This document shows positions 22,752 through 34,816 of a stretch of 64,000 bases of DNA, piece after piece (positions within the stretch are counted from its first letter, which is position 1; each line of letters starts with the position of its first letter). The DNA is from Cryptomeria japonica (taxonomy: Eukaryota; Streptophyta; Pinopsida; Cupressales; Cupressaceae), in the NCBI RefSeq assembly GCF_030272615.1, contig NC_081408.1, forward strand, positions 307,275,950 through 307,339,949. Direction: 5' to 3'. Made by a program: the position numbers and the translations under genes. The notes under the pieces were generated by a model. It made no database searches, was not told the DNA's origin, and worked only from the letters and a program-made list of their open reading frames with translations.

Positions 22752-25152
22752 TGTAGGAGCACCTAGCTTTTAACCATTTTTGTTGATGCATTTTCTAGAT
22801 TTTGGTGTGATAGTCCATATTTTGGATTAGATGTTTGAATAATGGACTCCTAAGAGGTCCACATGTGTGTTTGATAGTCATTTGAAGGGTGATTGTCACC
22901 TAGGTTGTTTGTTTTCTCAAATTTGGCCAATGAGCCCTTGTAAGCCTAAAATGACACAAATTTGCATTATAATGTAAAACGTCTTGTAAATCCTCATCAG
23001 GAATTTAGGCATGCAATTTTATGTTAGGGAGTCATTCCATAAGGTTTAATATGAGTATAAATGCAAAAAATGCAAAAATGCACATTTGAGCAAAAGTTGT
23101 CATTGTTGCTTGACAACATTTTGCAACTTTTTGAGCAACTTTGCATTTTTGAGAAAATCGGTGGTTAGGAAACTAATGAAGAGTTGGTTATGACCAAAAT
23201 GGCATATAAAATGCTTTGATAATGATCGTACATGGGTTGTAAAATCTTTGAGCAAGTTTGAATAGATTTTGAAGACAATTTCCAGATTTTACCTTGTAAT
23301 TTTGTCATTTTTGTAGCAGCAGTCCATACCAAATGGATTGACCATGCTAATGTTATTTCATCATGGCTTACTGTATTTTATTCTATTTCTTAGGAGGTTT
23401 TTGTAATTTCTTTTAGTCTAGGTTTGAAGTGTGTTTACAAATTGTATTGCTCTCGGCCTGAGCAAGCATTCAAGAGCCCAAACATGGTTCCAACTTCAAA
23501 TCCCTTGATTTTTCTCAATGAACCTTGGGATTCAAGTCATGGAACCCTTGTACAGTGTATATATGCTTTTTAATGTCCTAGAATTTGTTAGGAAGTAACT
23601 TTCCATCATTTCCTAGGCGAGCTCAGTCATAGCCCGGTTAGGAAAATGATTGAAAATGTTGTATTTGCTTGTAGGGATGAGCAGTTGTGGAGGTGCCAGG
23701 TGTTTGGCATGAAAGATTGATGTGTGGAAGAGTCTCTAGGAAAAGGTGGAGGTGTGATAGGGTGGAGAGAGAAACAAAACTCATTGAAGAAGACTGCTAA
23801 TTCCTAAACCCTCTAAAAATGCCATTTTTGGGATTCGTACCAGTACGGACAGACCAAACTACCTACCCTAGTGGATCCAAAAGTTTGTCCAAAAGGGTAC
23901 TCATATCACCAAAGATGTTGGAAGGTTATTTGAGTGATTTTTGAGTAATTTCCCAAACACCAGTAAGGTAGGGCTAATTGGTGCTCTAGGGCTACTAGGC
24001 CTAGAAAATAAGAGAAAGAGCAAGCGATGAGAAAATGGTGAAAAACCAGTTGAAGAACCATTTGATTGGAATTAAAAAACCTATTAAACACCCCCCTAAA
24101 ACCCTTGCAAGTACATGTTGGAGAGTTGGATGGTTTAATAGTTGGATTTACCCTTGTGAATCTCAATCATGCTTGAAGCAACTAAAGAGCACAAATTGAT
24201 AGGGAGAACTCCAAGAGAGTTTGAGTGTTTGACTTGTTAATGGACAAGTGAAGAGCAATAGGAGCACACTAAAACATCATTCAACTACCTATTGAGCAAG
24301 GTGTGACTCTCTTTGAGAGCCCCTCCCCATCAAAGTAAGTGAATAGTGATAGGGGCCCACTAAAACATCATTCAACTACCTATTGAGAAAGGTGTGACTC
24401 TCTTTGAGAGCCCCTCCGCATCATATTATTTCTATCTCTAAGCATGGTGGGGTGGTTCTTTTTGAGCCACATGGTTAGGTGGTAGTGCCACTTTCCATCA
24501 GGTGTGTTTGTCCTTCTTGTGGGAGTTGGCTTCTCAGGTGCTCTAGTTGCCTTTGGATTCAAGCATCTTGTACTTCCATTTGGATCCTATTTGTCATCTT
24601 GAATCATTCTTTGTATATTTTGGACCTTATATGGTCAGTTGTATTATTTTCTATGTATGCCTTCATGACAAGATGTAATTTTAATGTAAACATTATGTGA
24701 TCTTATGAGACTTAGTGAATTAGTACAATGTAATATTATTTCAATCATGTGATGCAAAAGAAATGTATGGATGCAAATTAAATGGTTAAATGTATATCTT
24801 TATTAGTATCTCTGATGTAATGAAATGGAAAGAATCATCATGAATGAAACTTAGACATGTTAATGATATCTCATACTATTAAATGAAATAATAATTGATT
24901 AGTGTAATTGTATCTTTATGTTTTAAATCATCTTAAATTATATTAATTAACGTTAAGCAATGTTTATTTTAAATCATGTAAACCATGTTGGGAAACCCTT
25001 TATGAGTTAATTTAAGTCTTCCATTATGTAATTTAAATGTAATGTTAACTTAATGCATCATTTAACTTATTAAAGTTTAAAACAAAAATTATTTACACTC
25101 TTTTAAAGTGTTTTAGTTTAATCCCTTCGGGGTTTCCTAGCCGGGCGTTACA
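22752..25152 (+). repeat. 3' LTR of the gypsy element and following non-coding DNA
   Basis: The LTR starts TGTAGGAGCACC at 22752. Its end is not fixed. A terminus-like TAGCCGGGCGTTACA lies at 25138-25152, but read on the minus strand this begins TGTAACGCCCGG, which is itself a common LTR start, so two LTRs of opposite orientation may abut. No coding sequence is recognised. Confidence 0.5.
24248..24422 (+). repeat. 91 bp tandem duplication
   Basis: 24248-24338 is repeated at 24339-24422 with about six differences. The shared core is ACTAAAACATCATTCAACTA and CTCTCTTTGAGAGCCCCTCC. Confidence 0.9.
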
Positions 25153-25249
25153 CCATGAAGGGGCCTATTGCAGGTTAAATACAATTAATACAAGGTAATA
25201 ACATATATAGATCAAAACCACTAAAAATATACAATACATAGAACAAGTG

Positions 25250-28200
25250 TATCAGAGCTTGAGATGCTTCTCCTATTGACTTAGGAGGGCTCGCCATTGA
25301 TGAAGCGACTATGACTATTTCCTGTATGAAAAATGATAATATTATAATTTATCTAAAGTTCACATGTACATGTGCATATAATCATCAAATCAAGAAAATA
25401 AAGTAGAGATACATACCTCTTCCCTCTCTTGATCCTTTGGCATATCAGGTGCATTCATCAATTCTACAAAGCCTAATTATTGTTGTATATAAAAGAGACA
25501 AAAAAGACTAATCAATCTACAAGTTCCAATTAAGACAATTTAAATCTTTTCGAACAATTGTGTCAATTAAAAATGTTTTAAATCACCTTATGACATTAGG
25601 TGTCCTCGATGATTTCTTTCATCTAGGAGGTGTCCTAGACACGCGTGGGGTACCCTAAAAGGAACAAAATTAACACAATAGATATCAGTAAATTATTTTA
25701 AATATAATTTAATAAATATAAATTTAAATGAATTGCATATTCAATCAAAATAATACATAAATAAGAGGTGTGCAAATTATGATACCACATAGCTTTCTAG
25801 GCCAAAATCGATGGTTGAGAGTGTGACATTATCAATCTAATACATTTGATCCCTTGACAATGCCTATAAAACACAAAATAAATATACAATGAAGAGAAAT
25901 AGTATATCTTTTTATTTTAAGTTTTAATTCAAGGTACTATTCTATTTTAACATGTTACAAAATTTATACCTCAAGTGTCAAAGTTGTGGCTAGAACAACT
26001 ATGGGAGGAATATGAGATGGTGTATTAACACCCACTGTTGCATCTTGAAATGCATATTGTTTGTATTAATTTAGATCAATCTATAAATAAAAATTTATTT
26101 ATATTTACAAGTTTTAATTTATTGATAAATAGAATGTTATCGATTCAAATCAACACACCTATGTTTGCGTCTGACCACCAAACACCATATCCATCAAATT
26201 ATCATACAACATCACATCCTCTACAGTGCTAGTCTGACATCTACCCTGCAACATGTACACAGATGGGATGTGGAACCATCTGCATTGGCCTCGACATCCA
26301 TCCCAAAGCATATACTCGAACAACTAGGACACACATGCTGAATGGGCTCACCAAGGCCAGATGATTTAGCTACATCATCATCGTCTGAGCCAAGAGGGTA
26401 TGACAATTGTGTGCCATGTTCAATGGTGACATAAGTCAATGCAGTGGCTACCTGAAGAGTCTGTACTTCCACCAACTCTTTCAGGGCTACTGGGACCATG
26501 ACATGGACCACAGGTTTCGGTTCTAGGGGGATGCGACTTTTGGGGTTCAGTACCCTTCGAGATGCAGGTCTATCTTGGGCAAAGCCTCCACCTCTACCTT
26601 GGAACTCTCATATCAAAATAGTTTAACCTCTCATTAAGGATAAACTTGCAATATATTCTCTTTAAAAAATATAATGGAACCTCAAAACTATTACAAGGTA
26701 GTTTCTCAAAGACCATCCATCACCTATCCCAAAAAGCATTTTTCATCGGCAAATGGTTACACCAGTGTATAGGAAACCTCTTTGAATTAAGAGGTAAGGT
26801 CTCAATGGTTTTGGGGTCATTAAAAAGAGCACATATTTGTTCTTTATTTATGTTTTTTTTTTTCACTTCATTATAGGACAACCCACTAACATAAAAAGCA
26901 AGACATCGATCCCTATAGCTTTCCCATTTTGTAACTTGTTTGGAAACTTCATTGGCACTACTAGCTAATGATTCTAGGGTTGTGGAAAGGGATTCATGTG
27001 ATAGTTCTGATACTTAATATAAGTACAGATCCAATAGCCAACAAGATGAGAGGGGGGGGGGGGTGAATCATACAAACTTATTCATCCAAAAAAACATCAG
27101 ATTCAACCTCGGTAACATATATCAGTCATATAATCAAAAACTGTCAAACATGCAAACTCAAAAGCATATGAACAATATAAACCTCATAACACCATATTTA
27201 ATATGGAAACCCAAATAAGGAAAAAACCACTGTGGGATTTCAGACCCACTAAGAAATATACTCTTCTAGAGTATGCTCGGTTAAAAGCCAATCCTGTTAA
27301 AGATTACAAAACACATTGCTAAATGTGACCCGGTTAAGGGATTTCCCTCAGATCTGTTAGGATCTTCACTTTGTTAGAAGTGACCTTGTCAAATGATTTC
27401 AAACACTCAATCAGAATGTCACCTTGTTAGAGGATTTACATATAAGACTGTTAAGTCCACTCGGTTAAGAGATTTCCTATCACTTTCACAAAATAATAGC
27501 AATACAATTTATTTGCAACTTCACATCTAAAATGCTAAAGCAGATTCCTATTTGTTCAATACAATCTAGACATAGAACTAATCTTGTCTTTCTGCTGGGC
27601 ATCAATACTCTATTATTCTAATAGGTCTTCAAGCTTCTATGCTTGGTAATAACTATGTAGCATCCCTGTGCATACACTTGCCCGCATACATTGTTTATCA
27701 ACAGTTCCTTATTTATAAACACTTCTAACTGCTTAATCTCCTTGATCACATTTCCCATGATCAATCATAGCCATCAGATCTTCAATCTTGTCCAAGTTCA
27801 TTGTATCTTTCGATCTGAAAACATTTTACCCCGCCTTGGAACTTGCACATTCATCTTGGAACTTGTGTTAGGGTAATGCGGTTCAATCTGAGCTGTAGAT
27901 CTTCTTGTCGACTTTCCATTGCCTTAGATTTGTTAACAAACTTTTTCTACGGCTTGCCAATCATTGATCCGCTCCAGCTCATCAACATCTTTCATTAAAT
28001 ATCACATGTAAACATTTAATGCATTCTGTTATAGCTTGGTTACAACTCGGTGAATACTAAACTTTACTCGGTAGACATTCTGTCTTCATTAACCAATTGC
28101 GATAACCTTAGGGTTTACCGACTAGGTTCCTTAGGGTTTATCAACTAGGTTCTTTGCTTGATAACATAGTATAGTATTAACCTTTACATTTTACAACATA

Positions 28201-28816
28201 TGTATGATGTTAGAACAATCTAAAGCATCAAGATCTCATCATTGTCTGACTCGGTAGAGTTGCCCATTGAATAACTTATCCCTTTATTCATCATATTCTT
28301 TCCTATATCTTTACCGACTTCTTTATAATCTTCATATCATATTTCTTAAGATATGGCAACATCATACTGAATTAGAAAATCAATTTCTTGACATCAATGA
28401 CAAAATAATAATATCAAGACAGTAAAACATCTTTAATCAGTTATGTCCATAATCATCAACAACCTTCTCAATATTCTTGTAATATTGCCAACAACATGAT
28501 GCTCATGCTCGAATGCCTTCAATCTATTAACCAATTTCCCTAAGTTCTCAAGAGGCGTGTCTTACTACGGGGCAATATTTTCAGAATCTAACATGCATTT
28601 ATAACAAATAATAATTTTTTTAATAAAAAATTAATGAATTTACATTCAAATTCCAAATAGAATTTTATCAAATGGATAAAATAGATGAAAAAACTCAGTC
28701 TCATACCTCTTGGAATTGTTGATGTGCTTGGGCTTCAAATACCCGTTTGCGTATTGCTTGCTTCAAAATCCTCCAAAGTATTTTTGTGCGGCCGCAGGTG
28801 AAAATGACCTACTTGG
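25250..28816 (-). pseudogene. Decayed multi-exon gene of unknown function
   Basis: Eight candidate coding segments have usable splice borders on the minus strand: 28816-28707 (ends CAAGAG|gtatga), 28587-26867 (split by the solo LTR at 28493-26999), about 26845-26227, 26043-25970, 25863-25786, 25654-25587, 25472-25417 and 25321-25250. Introns start GT and end AG. Residues visible include NRLKAFEHEHH, WESYRDRCLAFYVSGL, the tail FEVPLYFLKRIY and a possible zinc-ribbon HVCPSCSS with SHLCTCC. Stops within exons are mostly TAG or TAA where CAG or CAA would restore glutamine. I do not recognise the protein. It could be a host gene fragment or a transposon gene with introns. Confidence 0.5.
26999..28493 (-). 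repeat. Solo LTR of copia family A
   Basis: 1,495 bp, aligned over its full length with the LTR at 4755-6221. Ends are TGTTGGCA and TATCA on the minus strand. The flanks are TCATG (26994-26998) and ACATG (28494-28498), a 5 bp target duplication with one mismatch. The surrounding reading frame of the multi-exon unit is continuous if the LTR and one flank copy are left out. A run of twelve G at 27051-27062 marks the same box that is seven or eight G long in the element A copy. Confidence 0.9.
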
Positions 28817-29054
28817 CTGCAGTTAAAAAATAAAATTGATAGTAAAACGCGTTTAGGGTTTGTAAAACTAAACCACATACACGTTTATTATAACATGAAC
28901 CCTGTACATGTTTTTGCTTCATTTAGGCTTGGTAAAACGAGACTAAACATGTACACGTTATTTAAAATTTTATATAACCCGTGTGCGTTTTAAGTATTTT
29001 CAACTTTTTTGGTGGGTGTGTCCACCTTTTTGCACACCACCTTGGTGCACTCAC
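28817..29054. other. Spacer before element G, no gene
   Basis: AT-rich, with repeated GTACACGTT and ACATGTTT motifs. The border with copia coding is near 29055. Nothing else recognised. Confidence 0.4.
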
Positions 29055-30261
29055 CCATAAGAGTAAGTTTATGAGTATGGAAAAGTATGATGGTGGTGTA
29101 GTGAGATTTGGAGATGACAAAGCTGGTATTATACGTGGTAAAGGTTATATTTCTCTTGATGGTAAGCATAACACTAATGATGTCTTGTATGTTGAAGGTC
29201 TAAAGCATATTCTTTTGAGTGTTGGATAGATGGTTGATAAGAGATATGATTTCCAATTCAAGAATGGTAAATGTAAGATCTCGAGTAGTTCTGGAACTGA
29301 AATTGCATCAGGTACAAAGACTAAAGGTAATATCTTTCACTTGAATGCTGGAGGGAAAAGTTGTTTGATTGCTCAAATTGATGAAAGTTGGATATGGCAT
29401 AGAAGGATGTGTCAAGTAAATTTTGACTGCATGGTTAAGATAAGTTCCACTCAAGCTATAAGAGATTTTCTTAAGATTGTAAATCCTATTAATCTGGTAT
29501 GTAAGGAATGTCAGTTAAGGAAGCAGACAAGAGTTTCTTTCAAAAGAAAATAATATACTTCTAATGGGATATTGGATCTTGTGCATACTGATTTGTGTGG
29601 TCCCTCTAAAGTGAGAAGCTTGTAGGGTGATAGGTATTTCATGTTGCTAATTGATGACTATTCAAAGATGATGTGGGTCACCTTCTTAAGGGAGAAGTCT
29701 GAAGCATTGGAGAAGTTCAAGATTTTAAAAGTTATGGTTGAGATAGAGACTAGACAGAAGCTGAAGTGTCTGAGATCTGATAGAGATGGAGAATTTACTT
29801 CCAGTGAGTTCAATTCTTTTTGTGAAGATCATGGGGTGAAGAGACAATTATCTGCTATGTGGACCCCTCAGTAGAATGGTATTGTGGAAAGGAAGAACAA
29901 GATACTTTGAGAAACTGCTAGAACCATGATGATTGAAGGAAATGTTCCACATGTTTATTGGAGAGAAGTTGTGAGTATTGAAGTGTACACTCTTAACCGA
30001 GTGCATATCAAAGGTGATACCAACAAAACTCCTTATGAGTTATGGTTTGGTCATGCTTCTATAGTTAGATATTTTAAAATTTTTGGTAGTAAATGCTATA
30101 TTAGAAGAGATGAAGATCTAGGGAAGTTTGATGCTAGAAGTGATGAAGGAATCTTTCTTGGTTATTCTATGAAGAGTAAAGCTTACCAATGTTATAACAA
30201 GAGATTGAGGAAGACTGTTGAAAAAGATAATGTGAAAGTTGATGAAGGAAATGAGTATTAG
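29055..30261 (+). pseudogene. Protease end and integrase of element G
   Basis: Integrase landmarks: WIWHRRMCQVN and CKECQ of the zinc region, LVHTDLCGP with the first catalytic aspartate, LLIDDYSKMMWV, RSDRDGEFT, and the catalytic glutamate in NGIVERKN. Stops include TAG at the W in SL*GDRYF, TAG at the Q before NGIVER, and TGA at the R in KIL*ETAR. Each is one G-to-A or C-to-T change from sense. The active-site residues themselves are intact. Confidence 0.9.
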
Positions 30262-30429
30262 CCCAGATCCTCCCGATATGATTCACAAGATCAGATTGTT
30301 AGTGCAGATAAAGGAAAGAAAGTGTAGACCTTGAAATAAATTTAGATTGCTCTGGAAAAGCCTAAGATTGAAAGAGAAGCTAGTGCAAAAGAAAGAGTTC
30401 AAGACTCTAAAAATCATGAAAATCCTAAG

Positions 30430-31223
30430 AGTCCTAGGTATGTAAGTTTAAATCATTTAGAGAATCAGATTATAGGTGATAAGAATAGAGTTGCCATGAC
30501 TAGGAGAAGAGTTGTTGAAGAGTATTGCATGATTTCTAAGATTGAACCTAAAGATGTTGATGAAGCCTGTAAAGATGAAAGTTGGATTAATCAATGGAAG
30601 AAAAAATGAATTGGATTGAAAAGAATAATACATGGATTTTAGTTCTAGACCTAAGGATAATAATGTAATTGGAACTAAATAGGTGTTTTAGAATAAATTG
30701 AATGAGCAAGGTGAAGTTGTTAGGAATAAAGCAAGCATTGTTTGTAAGGGTTATTCTTAGATGGAAGGTATTGATTTTGAGGAAATTTTTTCTCTGGTAG
30801 CTAGAATTGAAGTTGTTAGACTATTTCTTTCTTATGCTGCTTATAAAGATTTCAAAGTGTATCAGATGTATGTCAAGTCAACCTTTCTTAACGGTGAGCT
30901 AGAATAATTCTACATTGAGAAACCAAATGGTTTTCAATTGACAGATCAAAAGGACATGTTTTGCAGGTTGAAGAAATAATTGTATGGATTGCAGCAAGCT
31001 CCAAGAGCTTGGTATGCTAGATTGGACAAGTATTTGATGAAGCTTGAATTTAATAAAGGTATTGTTGACAGTAATCTATACTTCAAGATTTATAATAATA
31101 ACATCTTAATTGTTGAGGATTGTGTTGATGATGTTATTTTTGGTGGAAATGATGGTTTGTGCAAGAAGTTTGCTGATGATATTCAAAATGAGTTTGAGAT
31201 GTCTATGATAGGTGAGATGAAAT
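30430..31223 (+). pseudogene. N-terminal half of reverse transcriptase of element G
   Basis: Conserved segments SPRYVSLNHLENQIIGDK, then MYGLQQAPRAWYARL and the catalytic region CVDDVIFGGNDG. The first position of the usual FVDD/YVDD box is cysteine. Many stops lie in 30260-30980. Coding stops at SMIGEMK, where the inverted-repeat element is inserted, and resumes at 32236. Confidence 0.88.
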
Positions 31224-32235
31224 TGGGTAAAAGCACAAACCCATGTCACACTTTTATAAAGGAACCAACCAACACAATTAAAACTGTTTAACTTCAACCG
31301 CATAAAAGTGACATTTCTAAATTAAATTTTGAAATGATGTAAACTGATCAAATGTAGAAATATTAATGAAATTTAGATATATTATTTTCAAAATTTGTTG
31401 AAAAAAAATTAATATTTTTTTTATAAATTCAAAGACAGATTTTTGATTGCTGAAAAATGTTGAAAATCAGGGGTTCTAGTCGGTGTCACAAAAAAGAAAA
31501 GAAAAGGAACTTTATTTTTTCTGAATTTTTTTTCCAAATAGAAAACACATATATGCAGTGTTAAAATAAATAAATTTGATGTATATTTTTCTCGTTATAA
31601 TATTTTGAAGTCCAACATAGCTAAATTTGATAGATTTCATTTGGCGTCACCTTTTGACTACTAAATTTATCATTAACCAAAAAAAAACCCTTTTCAAGAA
31701 GATTCTGTCATCTAGTGAAAAATATATTTTTTAATATCATTTAATATTTTTTTTAATTTCTAATCAGCCTCCTTTTTAACTTTGAAAAGCTACTTGCAAT
31801 TTTTAATTAATAAAAAAATATTAAAATAATCAAAATACTAAAAAAATTATATGTCCACATTCGTGAATATTTTGCTTGAAGAAAAATTGAGCAAAAGTGA
31901 AAAGTTTTAGAAATACAATTTTTTTCACCTTTTTTGTGCCACATCACATGACACATAGGCTAGTCTGGTCAAACTTAGTCCAACCGAACTAACCTTGGTT
32001 CTAACAATAAAAAAAATGATTTTTTTTTGAATGAAAGCATTTCAACTAAGGGAGTCCAGCCGAACTGAGTTCGGTCGAACTCAGTTTGGTCGGACTTTCG
32101 ATGCCACGTAGGCGCCATGTGGCCTAGGGGTACTCTGGTCGGACTGAGTCCGATGGAATTCGGTTTTGCCAGACTTAGTTCAGTCGGATAACCCTTAGTT
32201 GGTCCAAAGTGTGACACAACTCAATGCTTTTTCCC
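31224..32235. mobile_element. 1,012 bp inverted-repeat DNA element (MITE-like) in element G
   Basis: The left end GGGTAAAAGCA...TGTCACACTTT matches the reverse complement of the right end GGGAAAAAGCA...TGTCACACTTT, about 30-40 bp of imperfect terminal inverted repeat with an 11 bp perfect block. AATT flanks both ends (31220-31223 and 32236-32239). Excluding the element and one AATT restores the copia frame exactly. There is no open frame for a transposase. The right third (31960-32190) carries an array of GGTCGGACTGAGT-type motifs in both orientations. The family is not recognised; a 4 bp target duplication is unusual for plant MITEs. Confidence 0.85.
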
Positions 32236-33083
32236 AATTCTATTCAGGATTGCAAATTACTCAGTTGGATAAAGGTATCTTGATATCTCAATCTAAGTAT
32301 GTGAACAAATTTTTGAAGAAGTTTGGTTTGGATGATGCAAAACTTGTTGGTACACGTATGGTGACCAGATGTAAGTTGACAAAGGATGTTGATTCTACGC
32401 AAGCAAATCAGACTAGATACAAACCTATGATTAGTAGTTTATTGTATTTGACTCAAACTAGACCTGATATTGTGAATGTTGTATGTCTTGTTGCTAGATT
32501 TGAAGATGATCCTAAGGAATATCATGTTGTTCTTGTGAAAAGAATTTTTAGATATTTGAAAGGGACAGTTGATTATGGTTTGTGGTATCCTAGAGATGAT
32601 GATTTCACTTTAAGTGCTTTTACAGATGTTGATTGGGCAGGTGATGTTGATGACCAAAATAGTACTAGTGGTGGTGCATTTTTCTTGGGTAAGAGATTGG
32701 TTTCATGGATGAGTAAGACGAAGAATGATATATCTTTGTCTACTATAGAAGCTAAATACATTGTTGTTGCCAGCACTCAGGTGATTTGGATGAAGCAGAT
32801 GTTGAAGGATATCAAAGTTACTTTTGATGAGCCTATTGCTATATATTGTGATAATTCAAGTGTTATCAATATTTATAAGAATCAGGTGTTGCATTCAAAG
32901 ACCAAGCATATATCAATTAAGTTACATTTCTTGAGAGAGAAAGTGAATGAGAAGGAAGTTAGACTGGAGTATGTATCTACAAAGGAACATATTGCATATA
33001 TCTTTACGAAGCCTTTGCCTAAAGATACATTTGAGTATCTCAGAGAAAAGCTAGGGGTAATTGCCCCTCCTGATGAGAACTAA
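32236..33083 (+). pseudogene. C-terminal reverse transcriptase and RNase H of element G
   Basis: Starts at FYSGLQITQLDKG and runs open for about 280 codons to the stop at 33081-33083. Landmarks: RPDIVNVVCLVARF, YLKGTVDYGLWY, RNase H aspartate in FTDVDWAG, glutamate in STIEAKY and aspartate in IYCDNSS, then HSKTKHISIKLHFLRE and FTKPLPKDTF. This is the least damaged coding stretch of element G; no stop occurs in it. The apparent upstream start at 32199 belongs to the inserted DNA element. Confidence 0.92.
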
Positions 33084-33160
33084 GATGCATGGAGTTGCAT
33101 CAATATGCTGGACTTCATAGAGATATCTTGTGATCCAGATTGATGAGTTGGGTTACTACT

Positions 33161-33468
33161 TAGGGGGAGTAGTCAGTGGTGTGTTTCAAATGTTCAAAAT
33201 TCTTAGAGTGTGTGCCTAAGGGGGAGATATTATCTTCCAATGGGGGAGATATTATTTGATAAAGAGGGAGAGAATCAAGATTGGTATTGTATATTCCTTT
33301 TGCATTGATGTCAAAGGGCGAGAGATGCATGTGAAAAACTGCTATATCCTGTGTTGATCTTAGGGGGAGATTGTTTGAGAGTTATGGGAGATTGTTGGTT
33401 GTTGATTTCTTTCTTTGTATTGATTTTTTTCACATTCATATGCTTCCATCAATGCCAAAGGGGGAGAT
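33161..33468 (+). other. Array of polypurine tracts upstream of the 3' LTR of G
   Basis: AGGGGGAG-type tracts at 33161-33170, 33218-33228, 33241-33250, 33263-33272, 33313-33324 (AAAGGGCGAGAG), 33361-33370 and 33458-33468. The last directly abuts the 3' LTR and is the presumed functional plus-strand primer. Multiple such tracts are a described signature of Sirevirus-type elements. Confidence 0.85.
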
Positions 33469-34816
33469 TGTTGGATATTGTTGATAAGTTTGCTGGAATG
33501 ATATGTTGTCATTCATGTCAACATATTCTTCTGTGTATTCCAATGTTGCAGTCAAATTGAATGAGTTGGTTTGGTCAGTGTGTTGCAGTTGAGCTATTGC
33601 AGTTTAATGGGTTTAGAGATACTTATCTCTAGTTGATTTAGAAAAAGTTTCAAAGGTTTGCATGATGATTTGATTGTGTTGAGAGATCCAGTATTATGGT
33701 TGGTTATTCAATTGTTCGTGTTATTCAGTATTTTTGTTTGTGCTCCACATTGCTCTAGAATTACATTATCTTGATTTGTGGATTTGGCAAAGTATTTGGG
33801 ACATTCATACATGTCCACAATTCAGATGGTTCATGATTTGGAAGTCCATAAGTGAATCTTTGAGGTTGACAGACGGTTCAACGTGTGTTGTTGAGGTTCG
33901 ATATATTGTTGATAAATATTTTAGTATGTGGTGATGTTGCGGTTGTTTATGTGGTGATTCAAATTTCTTGTGGATGTTTCTAGATTGACTAATATTCATG
34001 TTGATGGTCTACATTGATCGTTGTGAGCGTTATTGATCATTTTCTTGATCTGGTGGTGTTCTTCGTGTTATGCGACATTCTTGGTGATTTTAGCGTGTTG
34101 CAGATGATCAAGGCATAATTATTGGTGGTGTTTCTTGGTTGTAGCATTGATTTGGGTCCAAACTATGTCTTTGCCGGCATTGTTTTGGTCCACATGTATT
34201 GTTTTAGCATGTGAGGTTATTATTTTATAATTTTTATTGAGGGTTTAGCCTACCTTGAAATATGGATTGATGATTTGTATAAATATATGTAATATTCATG
34301 TGAGAGATGTATCTTCCTATGTGAGCACTGAATTAATCTTTCATTAGCAGAAGAGAAGTGCAAAAGAGTGTGAAGAAGTGGAAAGAGAGGAGCCTGAGTA
34401 TATGTGCTTAACCAGAACTGTAACCAAGGATTGGGAGATGCTATTTTCACAATTCATGTAATCCAGATTGTTGTCCAAATATTGTAAGATAGTGAGCATT
34501 CCTTAGGGTTGTAGCCTTTCTTGTATTTGAGTAGTGAGCTCTAGGTAGTGTGTCTGAATGCATGTGCATTTCCCATTGTAATATTTACATTTACTCCTAA
34601 CAAGGTATTTTCTCATTGTGGGTAGGCTCCCACCGTGGTTTTTTCCTTAACCAGATTTTCCACGTCAAAAATCTTGGTGTTATATGTGTTGTTGATGTGG
34701 TGTTGATTTATGTTTTTTTTAGCTTATTATCATATCTGAATTTAAGTTTGAGTTGTGTAGAGTTTATGAGCAAACTGATTCACTCCCCCTCTCAATTTGC
34801 TGCATTATTGCCAACA
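33469..34816 (+). repeat. 3' LTR of element G
   Basis: 1,348 bp from TGTTGGATATTG to TGCCAACA. Near its end it carries TTTTCCACGTCAAAA (34656-34670) and TCACTCCCCCTCTCAA (34780-34795), the reverse complements of the boxes seen in the minus-strand LTRs of A, B and H. The sequence is otherwise unlike those LTRs. Confidence 0.75.

Larger units (their letters stand above)
29055..34816 (+). mobile_element. Ty1/copia element G, 5' truncated
   Basis: Coding begins within the protease (KSKFMSMEKYDGG) with no gag and no 5' LTR. Integrase, reverse transcriptase and RNase H follow, then about 385 bp with repeated AGGGGGAG tracts and a 3' LTR (33469-34816). A 1,012 bp DNA element interrupts the reverse transcriptase. 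The repeated purine tracts are a hallmark of Sirevirus-type copia elements. Confidence 0.88.

Noticed and set aside
22752-25152. A single 2.4 kb gypsy LTR
   Set aside because: Ends TGTAG and TTACA are possible, but the right end also reads as the start of a minus-strand LTR (TGTAACGCCCGG). Left unresolved rather than called.
32199-32235. Start of the G RNase H frame at 32199
   Set aside because: The first dozen codons lie in the inserted inverted-repeat element, so the apparent start is an artefact.
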